From the NCBI GenBank assembly GCA_027972325.1, contig JAPMOS010000002.1, forward strand, positions 1,305,981-1,369,980: DNA of 64,000 nucleotides, in the 5' to 3' direction. The notes beneath the pieces are model-generated. The model made no database searches. It was not told the DNA's origin and saw only the letters and a list, made by a program, of their open reading frames with translations. Positions 9,409-23,226 of this stretch are shown here, piece after piece. Positions within the stretch are counted from its first letter, which is position 1, and each line of letters opens with the position of its first letter. A program made the translations under genes and the position numbers. This stretch comes from Paratrimastix pyriformis (taxonomy: Eukaryota; Preaxostyla; Paratrimastigidae).

Positions 9409-11934
9409 CTAGCAGGGGTCGAGCTCCATGATGGCCGACGAGCGGCCCAGCAGCTTCAGCAGCACATCGGGGGCCATGGACGGGCCAGCACGCTGCGGGA
9501 CCGCGCTGGTCGCCTCGCAGAAAGCCCTCGAAGCTGCCGAAGTCGTGGTTGGTGCCGGGGCGGGGGCAGCAGGTGCCGGTGCGGGGGCAGCAGGTGCCGG
9601 GGCGGGGGTAGCAGGTGCCGGGGCGGGGGTAGCAGGTGCCGGGGCGGGGGCAGGCGGCTGAGGGACCTCCACCTGAGTGGGGCCGCGCCGGGGGCACAGG
9701 GGGGGGGGGGAGTGGAAGGGAGCCCAGGTGCGCATCCCCCAGCGGGTTGTGGCGGGGGCGCCGAGAGGGGTGCTGTGGGGCCTGCCGGTGGCGCGGTGGC
9801 CTCGGAGGGTGCGGATGCGGATGCGGATGCGGATGCGGGTGCGGGTGCGGGTGCGGGTGCCGTGCCCGCCGATGGGCCTGTCAGCGCGGCGGAGTGGGCG
9901 GATGCCTGGGTGCCCCGGGGGGCCGCATCAGGCGACGCCACGGCCTCGGTTTCGGCCTCCATCGGAGAGGCGATCGGAGCGGGCGGAGGGGCCTGCGTCC
10001 GTGTGTGTGTGTGCGTGGGGGCAAGGCCCAAGAGCGAAGACGAAGCTGAAGCTGATGCCGAGCGGCTCGTTGGGGCCGATCGATTGGCCGAGCTGCATGA
10101 ATGTCACTCGCCGCCCACCACCCGAGGACAATAGGCGCTCAGCAGGCCGCAGCCCACAGCCAGGCATTCCCCAAGTTCGTCCGCACCCCGGCCATACCAC
10201 TGGGCTGGCAGGGCCAGGGGCCAGGGGCCAGGGGCCAGGGGCCAGGGGCCAGGGGCCAGGGGCCAGGGGCCAGGGGCCAGGGGCCAGGGGCCAGGGGCCA
10301 GGGGCCAGGGGCCAGGGGCCAGGGGCCAGGGGCCAGGGGCCAGGGGCCAGGGCGGACCTTGACGACGGGCAGGGTGATCTCCATGCGGCGGGTGGCCTTG
10401 TCGAAGGCGGCCCGGGCCCGCTCCCCGTCCACCGGCAGCGCCAGCGGGATCTGGGCCCACCGGGCGCCCCCCACCAACCGAAGGCACAGCCCACGCCGCG
10501 TCGATCGACCGATGGGCACAGTTGTTGGCCATGTGTGGGTGGGTGGGATGGGAGGGGTGGAACGGGGGGGGACGGGGGGAAACGGGGAACGGGGCGGGCA
10601 GGCAGGGGGATGTGTGGGGCAGGCCGGGAGATGGGTGGGGGGAGGCAGGCCTGCGGACGGTGGTCTGGTACGGGCCGGCGGGGGTGACCAGGTGGACGGC
10701 CCGGGATTCGACGTCAACTTCGACCCCTTCGGCGCTCTCCTGCCGGAGGGGAGGGGAGGGGAGGGGAGGGGGGCGGAGTGGAGGGCATCAGAGCGAGGCA
10801 GTTGCCGAAGCTGCGGAATGCGTGATGGAGGAGGAGGATGGAGGAGGATGGAGGAGGATGGAGGATGGAGGAGGATGGAGGAGGATGGAGGAGGAACGGG
10901 ATGGCCGAGGGGCGAGGGGCGAAAGCGCCGGCCGCTAGGATCCGATGGCGGGGGCCGGGCGGCGCGCAGACGATGAGCGGCAACTCGATGATGAGGCGCA
11001 GCTGGTCGGGCCGGGGCCCTCGGGAGGCCTCGCGGTCCTGCCGACGGCAGGGGGAGAGGCAAGGGGCGGGCGGACAACGGATGAGCCCCACCGAGAGGGC
11101 GCCCTGGCGAGCGGGGAGGGCGGCCGACCATGGTGTGGTGTTGCATGTCGAAGGTCTCCGAGTAGACGATCCGGTGCCGGGGAGCCTGCTTGGGGGCGGG
11201 CCCACCGCCCCCGGGGAGCTCGACGATCTTGGGGGGCGCCCCGGGCCCCTCGGCCCCTCCGGGCAGGCGCAGCTGTAGTTGGGGCTCATCCTCGTCGGGA
11301 AAGCCCACGGGAAGGGCGCTGCTCCCACTGGCCACCCCCGAGGAGGGGGCGGAGGGGGGGTAGGCGGAGGGCGGGCTGGTCGTGTGGGCGGGGGGCGGAG
11401 CCAGCCGACTCTCGGCGGCCGATTTGCTGGATGTTGGCTTGTTCTTCCGTGGCTGTTGAGGGGGAGGAGGCATGGCAGCCTTGGCCGGGGATGGGCTGGC
11501 CTTCGGGGTCGGGGAAGTGGACAACCCCTGGGCCATCTTGACAACACCAGGAACTTTCGGCCGACCGGATCCCCGGGGGACAAGCCCAGGAGGAAGATCG
11601 TTAGGGTGTTCCTGGTCGTACCGTTCCATTTCATCGAGGGCCTTCAGATTTTCCTAGAAAAAGGATCCGTTGATGGAGAGATGAGATTTAGGGATGCACA
11701 AACTTCCAAATTCTTTGGGTCGGAGATCTCTCGCATATAATCTTCAAAAAGAGAGACAAAGTTGGGGTCCTGGAAGCATTGCTCAAATCTACTCCTCTCA
11801 GCGGGAGTGAAATGGGACATTCCCTTCTCACGGATATCTTTGGGGATTTGATCCAAATATCCCGATTGTGGCTTTGTCGGTGCTTGCACTACTGGTTTTG
11901 CGGGCACGGCTTTGGACTTGGCGGGACTGCTCAT
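9409..11934 (-). CDS. Kintoun/PIH1-family dynein-assembly factor homologue (DNAAF2-like)
   Basis: The first ATG in frame is at 11934 (MSSPAKSKAVP). The N-terminal helical region contains RFEQCFQDPNFVSLFEDYMR and EISDPKN, which align with human DNAAF2 FQDPEFRRMF and DPENRRRYE. The second exon begins ENLKALDEMERYDQ after an intron GTTTGTGC...CTAG. The CS-like C-terminal PIH domain is spread over several exons: HRIVYSETFDMQHHTM, then QLRLIIELPLI, then ESAEGVEVDVESRAVHLVTP, then LPLALPVDGERARAAFDKAT and RRMEITLPVV. The central PIH core with the KxFINIC motif was not found; a Pro-rich linker occupies its place. A low-complexity Ala/Pro tail ends MAPDVLLKLL...MELDPC-stop at 9409. Kintoun works with HSP90/HSP70 to preassemble axonemal dyneins. 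The donor after LPVVK is GTCCGC. Confidence 0.65.
9540..9660. repeat. Short tandem repeat encoding Ala-Pro-Thr tail
   Basis: Tandem ~18-bp units (GCAGGTGCCGGGGCGGGG) read on the minus strand as APAPAT/APAPAA repeats near the end of the kintoun-like protein. Coding status is inferred from the open frame and the plausible C-terminal end that follows. Confidence 0.6.
10208..10352. repeat. 10-bp minisatellite in an intron
   Basis: About fourteen near-perfect copies of GGCCAGGGGC/CAGGGGC. It follows the GTCCGC donor after the LPVVK codons of the kintoun-like gene and is intronic. Confidence 0.9.
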
Positions 11935-12010
11935 CAGATTTAAAAACTCCGATATCCGATCCAACCCCGAGGTTCTTAAGGTTCTTTTTCGTCTCCATCA
12001 CGCGGCAATC

Positions 12011-13503
12011 ATGCAGCAACCGGCTTTCGCTCCGCCTCCATGGGCTGTGCGACCACCCAGAGGAACCTATGTAACAACCGAAAGTGATAAAGAGCAGGAA
12101 CCTGCACGCAAGATTATGATTGACGATCGTGTATGTACAACAGTCTGCCAGCCGGGTGTTCCTTCTTTTATCTGTGCGCGTGCTTAGTTTGGAAGGCTTC
12201 AAGAAGTAGTGAATGTGGCGTTCCCAGATCCTCTCTTGTCGCGGATGCATCTCGCCCTCTTCGGTGCTGAGGGTCCCGATGAGGGGGTGTACGTCCAGGA
12301 CCTGGGCTCGGTCCACGGGTCGTGGCTCGGCGGGGAAAAGCTTATCCCTCGGCATCCGCAGCGATGGCGCGAGGGGGTTGCGCTTCGGTTGGGCAGCGGA
12401 CGGTCTGTCTCTCCTCGGCCCTGCCGTTGGGTGGGCATCACGACCGGCCCGGGGCCCGTGCGCAGAGTGTTGCATCTGCATGGGTCAGCCACGGCCCGGT
12501 TCGTCCATTCGGCTACCATCGGCGGGGACGCCCCTGAGCGGCAGCCGGCCTCGTCACCTTCGCCCGCCCCAGCGGCGGCCTCCTCGGCTCCATCCTCCTC
12601 GGCTCCATCCTCCTCGGCTCCATCCTCTTCGGCGGCCCCGCTGGCTGCCGCGCTCCCGGCCAAGCGGCATGCTGAGGAAACCCGAAACGAGCAGCCTGCC
12701 GATGGTGGCGAGGTCTGGACGCGAGGATGAGGCCCTGGCCTTCGGTGGCCCCCGCGGCGGGGGTTTCCATGCGGATTGTGGCCGGGGGGGCGCATGCGCG
12801 CCAACCACCCACACGCACCCCATCCATGGCTGGGGGTTTCCTTGCTGCTGGGGATTTCCTTTGCTGCTGGAGGTTTCCTTGCTGCTGGAGGGGGGGGAGG
12901 GGCCGGGCCGGCTGCTCACCGCGCCCACACGCACACACTGCCCCCCGGCTGTAGCGGCGGAACCCCTATCTGGACGCGTCGGCCTTCGGGGACGACCCCT
13001 CCCGCAAGAACAAGTTCCTCTCCCTCCTGGGCGCCTTCAAGGTCTCCCGGCCCTTCCACCGGCCCCCCGCCACACTTGCCCCCACGGGCTTACACCTCCA
13101 TCCCGCGGCATCGCCGCTGGCGTGCCCCCGCTCATCATGCCGTCCGCCCATCATGTCTGTGCGGCCCCCCATCCAGGGGAAGCCCAAGCCGGCCCCCTCG
13201 GCTGCCGGCCAGCCGCCGCAGCCGCCGCAGCCGCCGCAAGGGGATGTCGAGGGCAGCAAGCGGCCGCGGGAGGCGGGTGCCGAGCCGGAAGACCATCCCC
13301 TTCCCCGGCCCGAGGGGGCGGCCGGTGCTGCCGCCGCCATGGCCAACCCCGGGTCCCAACCGCCGGCGGCCCCCGGGGGCAGCAGCCTCATGACGGCCGG
13401 CGGGCAGGCGCGCTACTTCAGCGACCTCGAGCAGCAGTTCGAGTCGGGCATGGCCCGCAAGCTCGCAAGGGGCGCCACCGGCCTCGGCTTCGGCAACGAG
13501 TAG
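12011..13503 (+). CDS. FHA-domain protein with C-terminal SMAP-like region
   Basis: The ATG at 12011 begins MQQPAFAPPPWAVRPPRGTY. After an intron with donor GTATGT (from about 12130), a forkhead-associated domain follows: FGRLQEVVNVAFPDPLLSRM with SRMH, then GVYVQDLGSVHGSWLGGEKL and REGVALRLGSGRS. This matches the phosphothreonine-binding FHA core (SRxH, DLGSxHG, G.xLRLG). The PPWA...RG start recalls kanadaptin. The C-terminal exons give NPYLDASAFGDDPSRKNKFL with SLLGAFK, and then FSDLEQQFESGMARKLARGA with TGLGFGNE-stop. These resemble the small-acidic-protein (SMAP) domain (KFLxLMG...LEQQYExGMxxKLxxxxGLG). Between them lies Pro/Gln-rich linker. It is probably a nuclear, splicing-associated protein by analogy. 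The start is 76 bp from the divergent kintoun-like ATG. Confidence 0.7.
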
Positions 13504-13638
13504 CCCTCCCCTCCCCTCCCGCCCTCCCCCCTCCCTCTCCTCCCCGCTGCGCGCCTCGGATGGGCCGCGTTAATCCATCGATCTATCGGGTCGCCACGCG
13601 TGGGGAGAGGGAGGGCCGGAGGGCCGGAGGGCCGAGCT

Positions 13639-16569
13639 TTAGTCGACCTCATCGACGGCCGGCTTGGCGCTGCCGGCGCTGGGGTTGGCGCCGCTGTCGG
13701 GGCCGGGAGCCGCGTTCCCCTGGGGGGCGGCGCCCTCGGCGGGGGGCGGCCGGGCGGCGGCCTCCTTCTCGGCCTGCTCCTTGTGCATCCGGACGAGGAT
13801 GGGGTGGGCCAGGGCCTCGAGCTCCTTGTACTTGGCGTCGTACTCGGGCTTCTCGTGGCGGTCGTCGATCCAGCGGAGGGCCTGGTCGCACAGCTCCCGG
13901 ACCCGGTCCCGGTCCTCGGCCGGGATCTTGTCGCCGCTCTGGTCCATGGTCCCCTTCAGCGAGTAGGCAAAGTTCTGCGGGCACCCCACCAAGCCGGGGA
14001 CCGATAATGAAGAACAGGCTGCCAGGGCCGCGAGGGCTGCCAGGGCGGACCTCGAGGGAGTTCTTTGCCTCGACCCGGTCCCGGACGGCCTCGTCCTCGG
14101 CCTTGAGGCGGTCGGCCTCCTCCACCAGGCGGTCGATGTCCTGCCGCGAGAGGCGGCCCTTCTCGGAGGCGATGGTGATCTGGTTCTTGGCCCCGCCCGA
14201 CCGGCCCATCTCCTCGGCCGTCACCTGCAGCACACTGCCCCCCCGCAAGGCAAGCCCCATCCGCCATACCCCAAAGGGCCCACGCCGCGCAAGGATGGCT
14301 GAGGGACGCCGCGCCTCGACAGGGGCATATGCAAGGTGGGGGCGGAGAGTGGGGGTCTACCGACCCGTTGGCGTCGACGTCGAAGGTGACCTGGATGCGG
14401 GGCTGGGCGCGGGGGGCCGGGGGGATGCCGCACAGGTCGAACTTGCCCAGCAGGTTGTTCTCCCGGGCCCGGGCCCGCTCGCCTTCGTACACCTTGACGG
14501 TCACCTGCCCGGCACGGATGCACGGATGCACGGATGGATGGCGGGCGGCAAAGAGAACCACGAGGACGCCGTGAGGAAAGAAGCATGGACCGACTGGCGA
14601 CCGTGCGCCAAGCAGGGGGCAGGGGGCAGGGGCAGGGGCAGGGGCAGGGGCAGGGGCAGGGGGCAGGTGGGCAGGTGGGCAGGTGGGCAGGACCTTGTCC
14701 TGGTTATCGGCGGAGGTGCTGAAGGTCATGGACTTCTGCACGGGGACGGTGGTGTTGCGCTTGATGAGGGTCGTCATGACCCCGCCCGCCGTCTCGACCC
14801 CGATCGAGAGGGGCACCACATCCAGCAGCAGCAGGTCGGCGGCCTTTTCGCCGGCGTTGCCCTTGAGGATGGCCGCCTGGACGGCGGCCCCGTAGGCGAC
14901 GGCCTCGTCGGGGTTGATGCTCTTGTTGGGCTCCTTGCCCCCGAAGAACTCCTTCAGCATCTGCTGGATCTTGGGGATGCGCGACGAGCCGCCCACCAGC
15001 ACCACCTCGTCGATCTGCTCCTTGCTCAGGCCCGAGTCGGCCAGGGCCCGCTGCAGGGGCTCCTTGGTCTTGTGGAACTCGTACTCGGCCAGCGACTCGA
15101 ACCGGGCCCGCGTCAGGGTCTGCAGCCCCCCCGCCGTGATGCAGCCCCCCCCCCCCCAGCCCAGCCCAGCCCAGCCCAACCCAACCCAACAAATAGGGAA
15201 TGAGCCATTTGCTGGGGCGGGGACTCCCGGGCGGCGGGTGGGGGTCGGGCGGACCGTGGTGTAGTCGATGCCCTGAGTAGAGCGAGTCCACCTCGATGGT
15301 GGCCTGGGTGGAGCTGGACAGGGTCCGCTTGGCCCGCTCGCAGGCGGTTCGCAGGCGGCGGATGGCGCGCTGGTTCTGGTCGATGTCGGCGGCCTCGCGG
15401 TGGGACCGCTTGAACTCCTGCAGGCAGTGGTTGACCAGCAGGTTGTCCAGGTCCTCGCCCCGAGGTGGGTGTTGCCCGCGGTGGACTTGACCTCGAAGAC
15501 CCCGTCCGCGATGACCAGCACCGAGACGTCCAGCGTGCCCCGCCGTAGTCGAAGATCAGGATGCGCTGCTCGCCCTTGCCCTTCTTGTCCAGCCCGTACG
15601 CGATGGCGCTGGCCGTGGGCTCGTTGATCATGCTGCACGGGGGGGGGGGGGGGGGGGGGGCAACAGAAGACGGCGGGAGATGCACGAGACAGGGTGAGTG
15701 AGTGAGTGAGTGGTGGTGGTGGGGGGGGGGGGGGGGGGCTCCAGCGGGGCGAAAGGCAGACCGCATGACGTTCAGGCCGGCGATGGTTCCTGCATCCCGA
15801 GTGGCTTGGCGTTGGGAATCGTTCTGCGAGATTGAGAAAGAGCCGCCAGCAGCAGCGGAGCAGTGAGGCCCGTGACGGGGTGCGCGGCAAGGGGTGCGCG
15901 CGGCAGGGCAGCATGGTTCGGGCGGGAAGAGGCGGCCAGAGCAGGAAGAGGTTTCGCACGGACGAAATAGGCGGGGCAGGTCACAACAGCGTCATAGACA
16001 GTCTCCCCAAGGAAAGCTTCGGCAGTCTCCTTGAGCTTGGCCAGAACCATCGAGGAGATCTCCTCGGGGGGGAATTCACGGGCCTCTCCCTTATATTGCA
16101 CCTGAACAACAGGCTTGTCGCCAGATCGCTGGATCACCTTAAACGGCCAGTGCTTCATATCATTCTGGAGTTCCTCATCGGAGAAGCGGCGCCCGATCAT
16201 ACGTTTGGCATCAAACACAGTGTTGGCCGGGTTCATGGCCACCTGGTTTCTGGCGGCATCACCAATCAGACGCTCCTCCGCGGTGAATGCAACGTACGAG
16301 GGGGTTGTGCGATTGCCCTATTCGAACACAATGACGAGGAAAATGCATAAAAGCGGAGCCAGCGGACCTGGTCATTCGGAATGATTTCCACTAAGCAGCA
16401 TGACCAAATAAGTTGCGGGAAGAGTCGGGGACAAAAGAGATTTAGATGGACGATGACAGATTTCAAGCAGACCTTGATCGTTTCTCCAGACGGCAACGCA
16501 CGAGAAGGTCGTACCCAAGTCGATACCAATCGCATATTGGCCTTGAGTCGGACCGGATTGAGTCGTCAT
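13639..16569 (-). CDS. Cytosolic-type HSP70 chaperone, many short introns, three apparent frameshifts
   Basis: The ATG at 16569 starts [20 protein letters not shown], the phosphate-1 loop of HSP70. Exons then give [172 protein letters not shown] and the helical lid. The tail ends PAVDEVD-stop, close to the cytosolic EEVD that binds TPR co-chaperones. The intron 16367-16318 is 50 nt with donor GTCCGC. Conserved blocks are broken by a missing G at 15538-15541, a missing G at 15458-15461 and an extra T (plus-strand A) at 15276. Two of the three are in homopolymers, so sequencing error is more likely than a true pseudogene. Confidence 0.85.
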
Positions 16570-16810
16570 TCTGCCGAGTGCAAAACGCCGAAAAAATGGG
16601 GGGAATTGCGACGCGGTCAAGTTGACTTCGGTGGCCCCGATTCCGTTTTCTCCACTCACCCCCCCCCCCCCCCCCACCCCCCCACCCCCGGCCAGCAAGT
16701 CCTCCTCTTTTCACCAGATCCTGATTGGAAAGCACACTGTTCAATTTTCGGGGGAAAGGAAGGAGGGATGTGGGGATGCGGGAAGAATGAGAGGGCTCGG
16801 GGCTCGGCCC

Positions 16811-20032
<3,222 letters not shown>

Positions 20033-21341
20033 GTGATCGAGAATTTCTAGTATTAAAATGTGGAGTGGAAATGATTTTCAAGCGTGGGGACAAACTGGTG
20101 CGGCAGTGGTACAACAGCGAGCTGGTATCAGGAGCTTCGAGGCTTGGCTCCGCGGGAGCTGGGCGTTCGCGGCGCTCGCGTTCACGGCGCATTTGGTAGG
20201 CTTTGTCGGAGAGAGACATCAGTGCAAGCAAAACGCCAGGGAGACTAACCTTGTACGAGGGCGAAAAAACCTCTGGTGATAGTGACCGGGGGAATATACG
20301 CAGAAGGCCATTCCCAAATTGTTGCTTTGACGCAAGATCCACTGCATACACTAGCTCGCCGCGAGCAGGGCCTTGGAGGGCGCAACCATCCGCGACACGA
20401 AATCTTGGTCCTCGTCACACGTGTGTCATCGCCCGGCCCATTCTTCTTCCCGAGTTCCTCTGGATTCACTCAAGAGGACACAGTGTCAGGGTCGAGAGTA
20501 CAGTGTATTGATGGAGTTGGGAAGGGAGGTCAGCCTCGGAGCACCGTGCTGACGTACCACAGACGGGAATGGGGCCCCGGACTGGGCCCACGTGAACAGC
20601 GAGCGGGGGGCCCGGCGGGAGGCTGCATCGCGGCCACGACGGAGACGGCTGCCTGCTGTGCCCATCCAGCAGACTGGCCACCACAACGAGGCCTCCTCTA
20701 CGTAACAATGGACTGAACCCCTCTCCCTTGCGGGTGGACGACGGCAGCGTCAGGCTCGCCGGGTGGGCTCGTCCTCAAAAACCTGCAGGGAGGGGGGTGG
20801 GTCCTGCTTTGCTCTCGCCAGGATGGCGCGGCACTGACCAAGCGGAACTACATCATCAGGCCTGACGCTGGGCCTCAAGCGTTGGAGTGGCTGGGGTGAG
20901 GTGATCGTTTGTGAAATTGGGTTGGGAAATGGGGGAAATGGGAGTAAAAACCTTTGTGAACTCTTTTCGATTGCTTCTAGTTAGCCTCCTCCGAGGCTGC
21001 ATTAACACGAGACTGACTGACTGGAGGAGGGAACCACGGAATTGAGGTTTCTGTGAATTCTGGTCTCACTGTGAGTTCGAGGAGGGCAAACGGTAAAGAC
21101 CCCATCGAAAATACAGTTCCCAAAACGTTTCTCCTGGACACCAATGCTGATCCCCGAAATGAAAGCTCTCAGGGGTAAGTTTGAAACCGGTTTCAAGATC
21201 CCTCTGGGTGTGTGTTTCCGAATCAGCACGAACGGCCGTTTTGGCCACCGACGTGCCGACGACGGGCCGGGGTGCTGGTGTGCGAGTTTAAGGATCCCTG
21301 GGATTTTCAGACTTTCTCCCAATTCAAACGCAAAAGGTTCC
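20033..21341. other. Unresolved ~1.3-kb interval between Sec1 and NME7 genes
   Basis: This stretch lies between two divergent genes. Composition is more balanced than the neighbouring genes. A possible plus-strand start at 20071 gives MIFKRGDKLVRQWYNSEL followed by a GTATCA...GGTAG intron-like interval. A separate frame at about 20850 reads TKRNYIIRPDAGPQALEWLG before a stop. I could not join these into a recognisable protein on either strand. A small fast-evolving gene or a promoter region are both possible. Confidence 0.3.
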
Positions 21342-23152
21342 ATGGCCACTGTATCCGACCCCCGTGATGTTCGGTCTGGATTTCCCCTTAACATAGCTCA
21401 CCATAAGAAATTTATATACCCTCAGGTACGCTTTCTCTGTGGAATGGTTTGATGTCAACGCACAAATGAACCGCCCCTATTCTCTTTTTTATTATACGGT
21501 TGATGATACCATTGAGATGGTTTGGCTAAATCCATTTGTTTTCATTTTTTTGACGTTTTGCGTCCCATTTTTTCTTGTAGTTCGACTTGAGGAACCATCG
21601 GATGTTCCTGAAGCGCTGTAAATACCCATCCCTTCGGCTGGCCGACTTGTTTGTTGGTGCGAGCGTTGTTGTCTTCGCACGGCAATTGAAAGTGACCGGG
21701 TATGCAGACGATTTCACCCGGTCTCAACTGGATACTCGCAAGGAGAAGTCCGATTCTGATTCGTCAACCGACCTTTGAACTCATCCTCTTTTTCCGGATG
21801 CAGGACCTGTGCCATTATTAAGCCGCACTGCTACGAGAAGATCGGTGTCATTTTGGAGGCGTTCCAGCAGGCGGGGCTGGTGGTGGCGCACATGCGCTCC
21901 CTCAAGCTGACCCGCGACCAGCTCGCCGAGGGGTTCCAGCATCTTCACGAGCAGCCCACGTTTTCGTCTGTCCTCGTGTGCCACTTCCTCCCCGCCTCCA
22001 CCCCTCGCATGGTTCGCTCACACCCGCGCGCTCACCCGCACTCTTTTGCTCCTTCTCCGCCGGCTGGACCGGGTCCAGGGAGCTCCTGGATTCCATGGCC
22101 GAGGATTTCGCGGTGGCGCTGGAGCTTGTTGGCCCGAACGCCGTCCGGGCGCTCCAGGATCTCGCCGGTCTGTCGGCCCCGCGCCCCCCCGCCCTCAAGC
22201 CGGTCGGTTGCAGGGCCCGCCAACCCGGAGGAGGCCCGCGCCCGGGCGCCGACCTCGCTCCGAGCCCGGTACGGCCGGGACGGGGCCCAAAACGCCGTCC
22301 ATGTCTCGGCCACGGCCGATGCGGCCGAGCGGGAGATCCGGTTCTTCCTGGGGTCGCCCTTCCCCGCCACGGCCACCTGCCGCGACTGCACCCTCTGCTG
22401 CGTCCTGCCCCATGCCCACGCTGCTGGTCCGTGCCCCGGATGCGATGGCTCGAACAAACAGTTCAGGAGAGAGGGCAAGGTAGGAGGGTGTACACGCAAG
22501 CTTTCGTTCCATCACCTCGCATCCCCTCTCGCTGCTGCCTGCTGCTGGTGGCAGGGCACACGGGGGCCATCCTGAACACGATCCTGGAGGAGGGCTTCGA
22601 GGTGAGCGCCATCGAGCTGACTCAGCTCGACCGGGCCAACGCCTCGGAGTTCCTCGAGGTCTACCGGACCGTCGTCCCCGAATACACCGTCCGTCGCCAC
22701 CCGCCCTGGCTCCCTCGGCTTGCTTCATCACGCGCCCCTCACCCCAGAGCATGGTTGACGAGCTGTGCAACGGACCCGTCGTCGTCTGCGAGGTGCGTGG
22801 CGAGAACGTGGTCCCGGTCCGCCCCTCCCGCCTCTGTCACCCTCGCCACCGCTCCAGCCGTCACCCATGGCCCCTCAGCCCTCAGCCCGCTGACCTCGCC
22901 TCTTGCGGGCACTCGAACAGTCGTTCCGGGAGCTGTGTGGGCCCGTCGACCCCGAGGTGGCCAAACACATCCGCCCGCAGTCCGTCCGCGCCAGGTGGGG
23001 CGAAAGCAAAATCCGAAATGCTGTTCACTGCACGGATCTTCCAGAGGACGGCGTTTTGGAGGTCCGGATTCGCATCTTTCTGTCGCTCAACCAGGCTTCC
23101 TGATTTCTAGTGTGAATACTTCTTCCGGATCCTTCCTACCCATCCTCTTTGA
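21342..23152 (+). CDS. NME7: NME7-type DM10 plus two nucleoside-diphosphate-kinase-domain protein
   Basis: Nine introns join in phase. The ATG at 21342 gives MATVSDPRDVR, then after intron 21374-21425, YAFSVEWFDVNAQMNRPYSL and FYYTVDDTIEM. The DM10 domain continues FDLRNHRMFLKRCKYPSLRL, ADLFVGASVVVFARQL. The first NDPK domain has CAIIKPHCYEKIGVILEAF, VALELVGPNAVRALQDLAG, ARYGRDGAQNAVHVSATADA. The second has GAILNTILEEGFEVSAIEL, VVPEYTSMVDELCNGPVVVC and KIRNAVHCTDLPEDGVLE, ending CEYFFRILPTHPL-stop. The final intron is 23062-23110 (GTCCGG...CTAG); skipping it would give a wrong tail. Human NME7 ends EVQYFFKILDN, supporting this model. Both NDPK domains keep the NAVHxS/T catalytic-His context. 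NME7 sits in the gamma-tubulin ring complex and is a microtubule inner protein of cilia. Seven of nine donors read GTCYG. Confidence 0.93.
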
Positions 23153-23226
23153 ACTTTCTCCAATATTCCCTTGGTGTTTTCTGTCGTCCTTCGCGATGAG
23201 GATGCCAAAGATGATCGATTGGCCTT

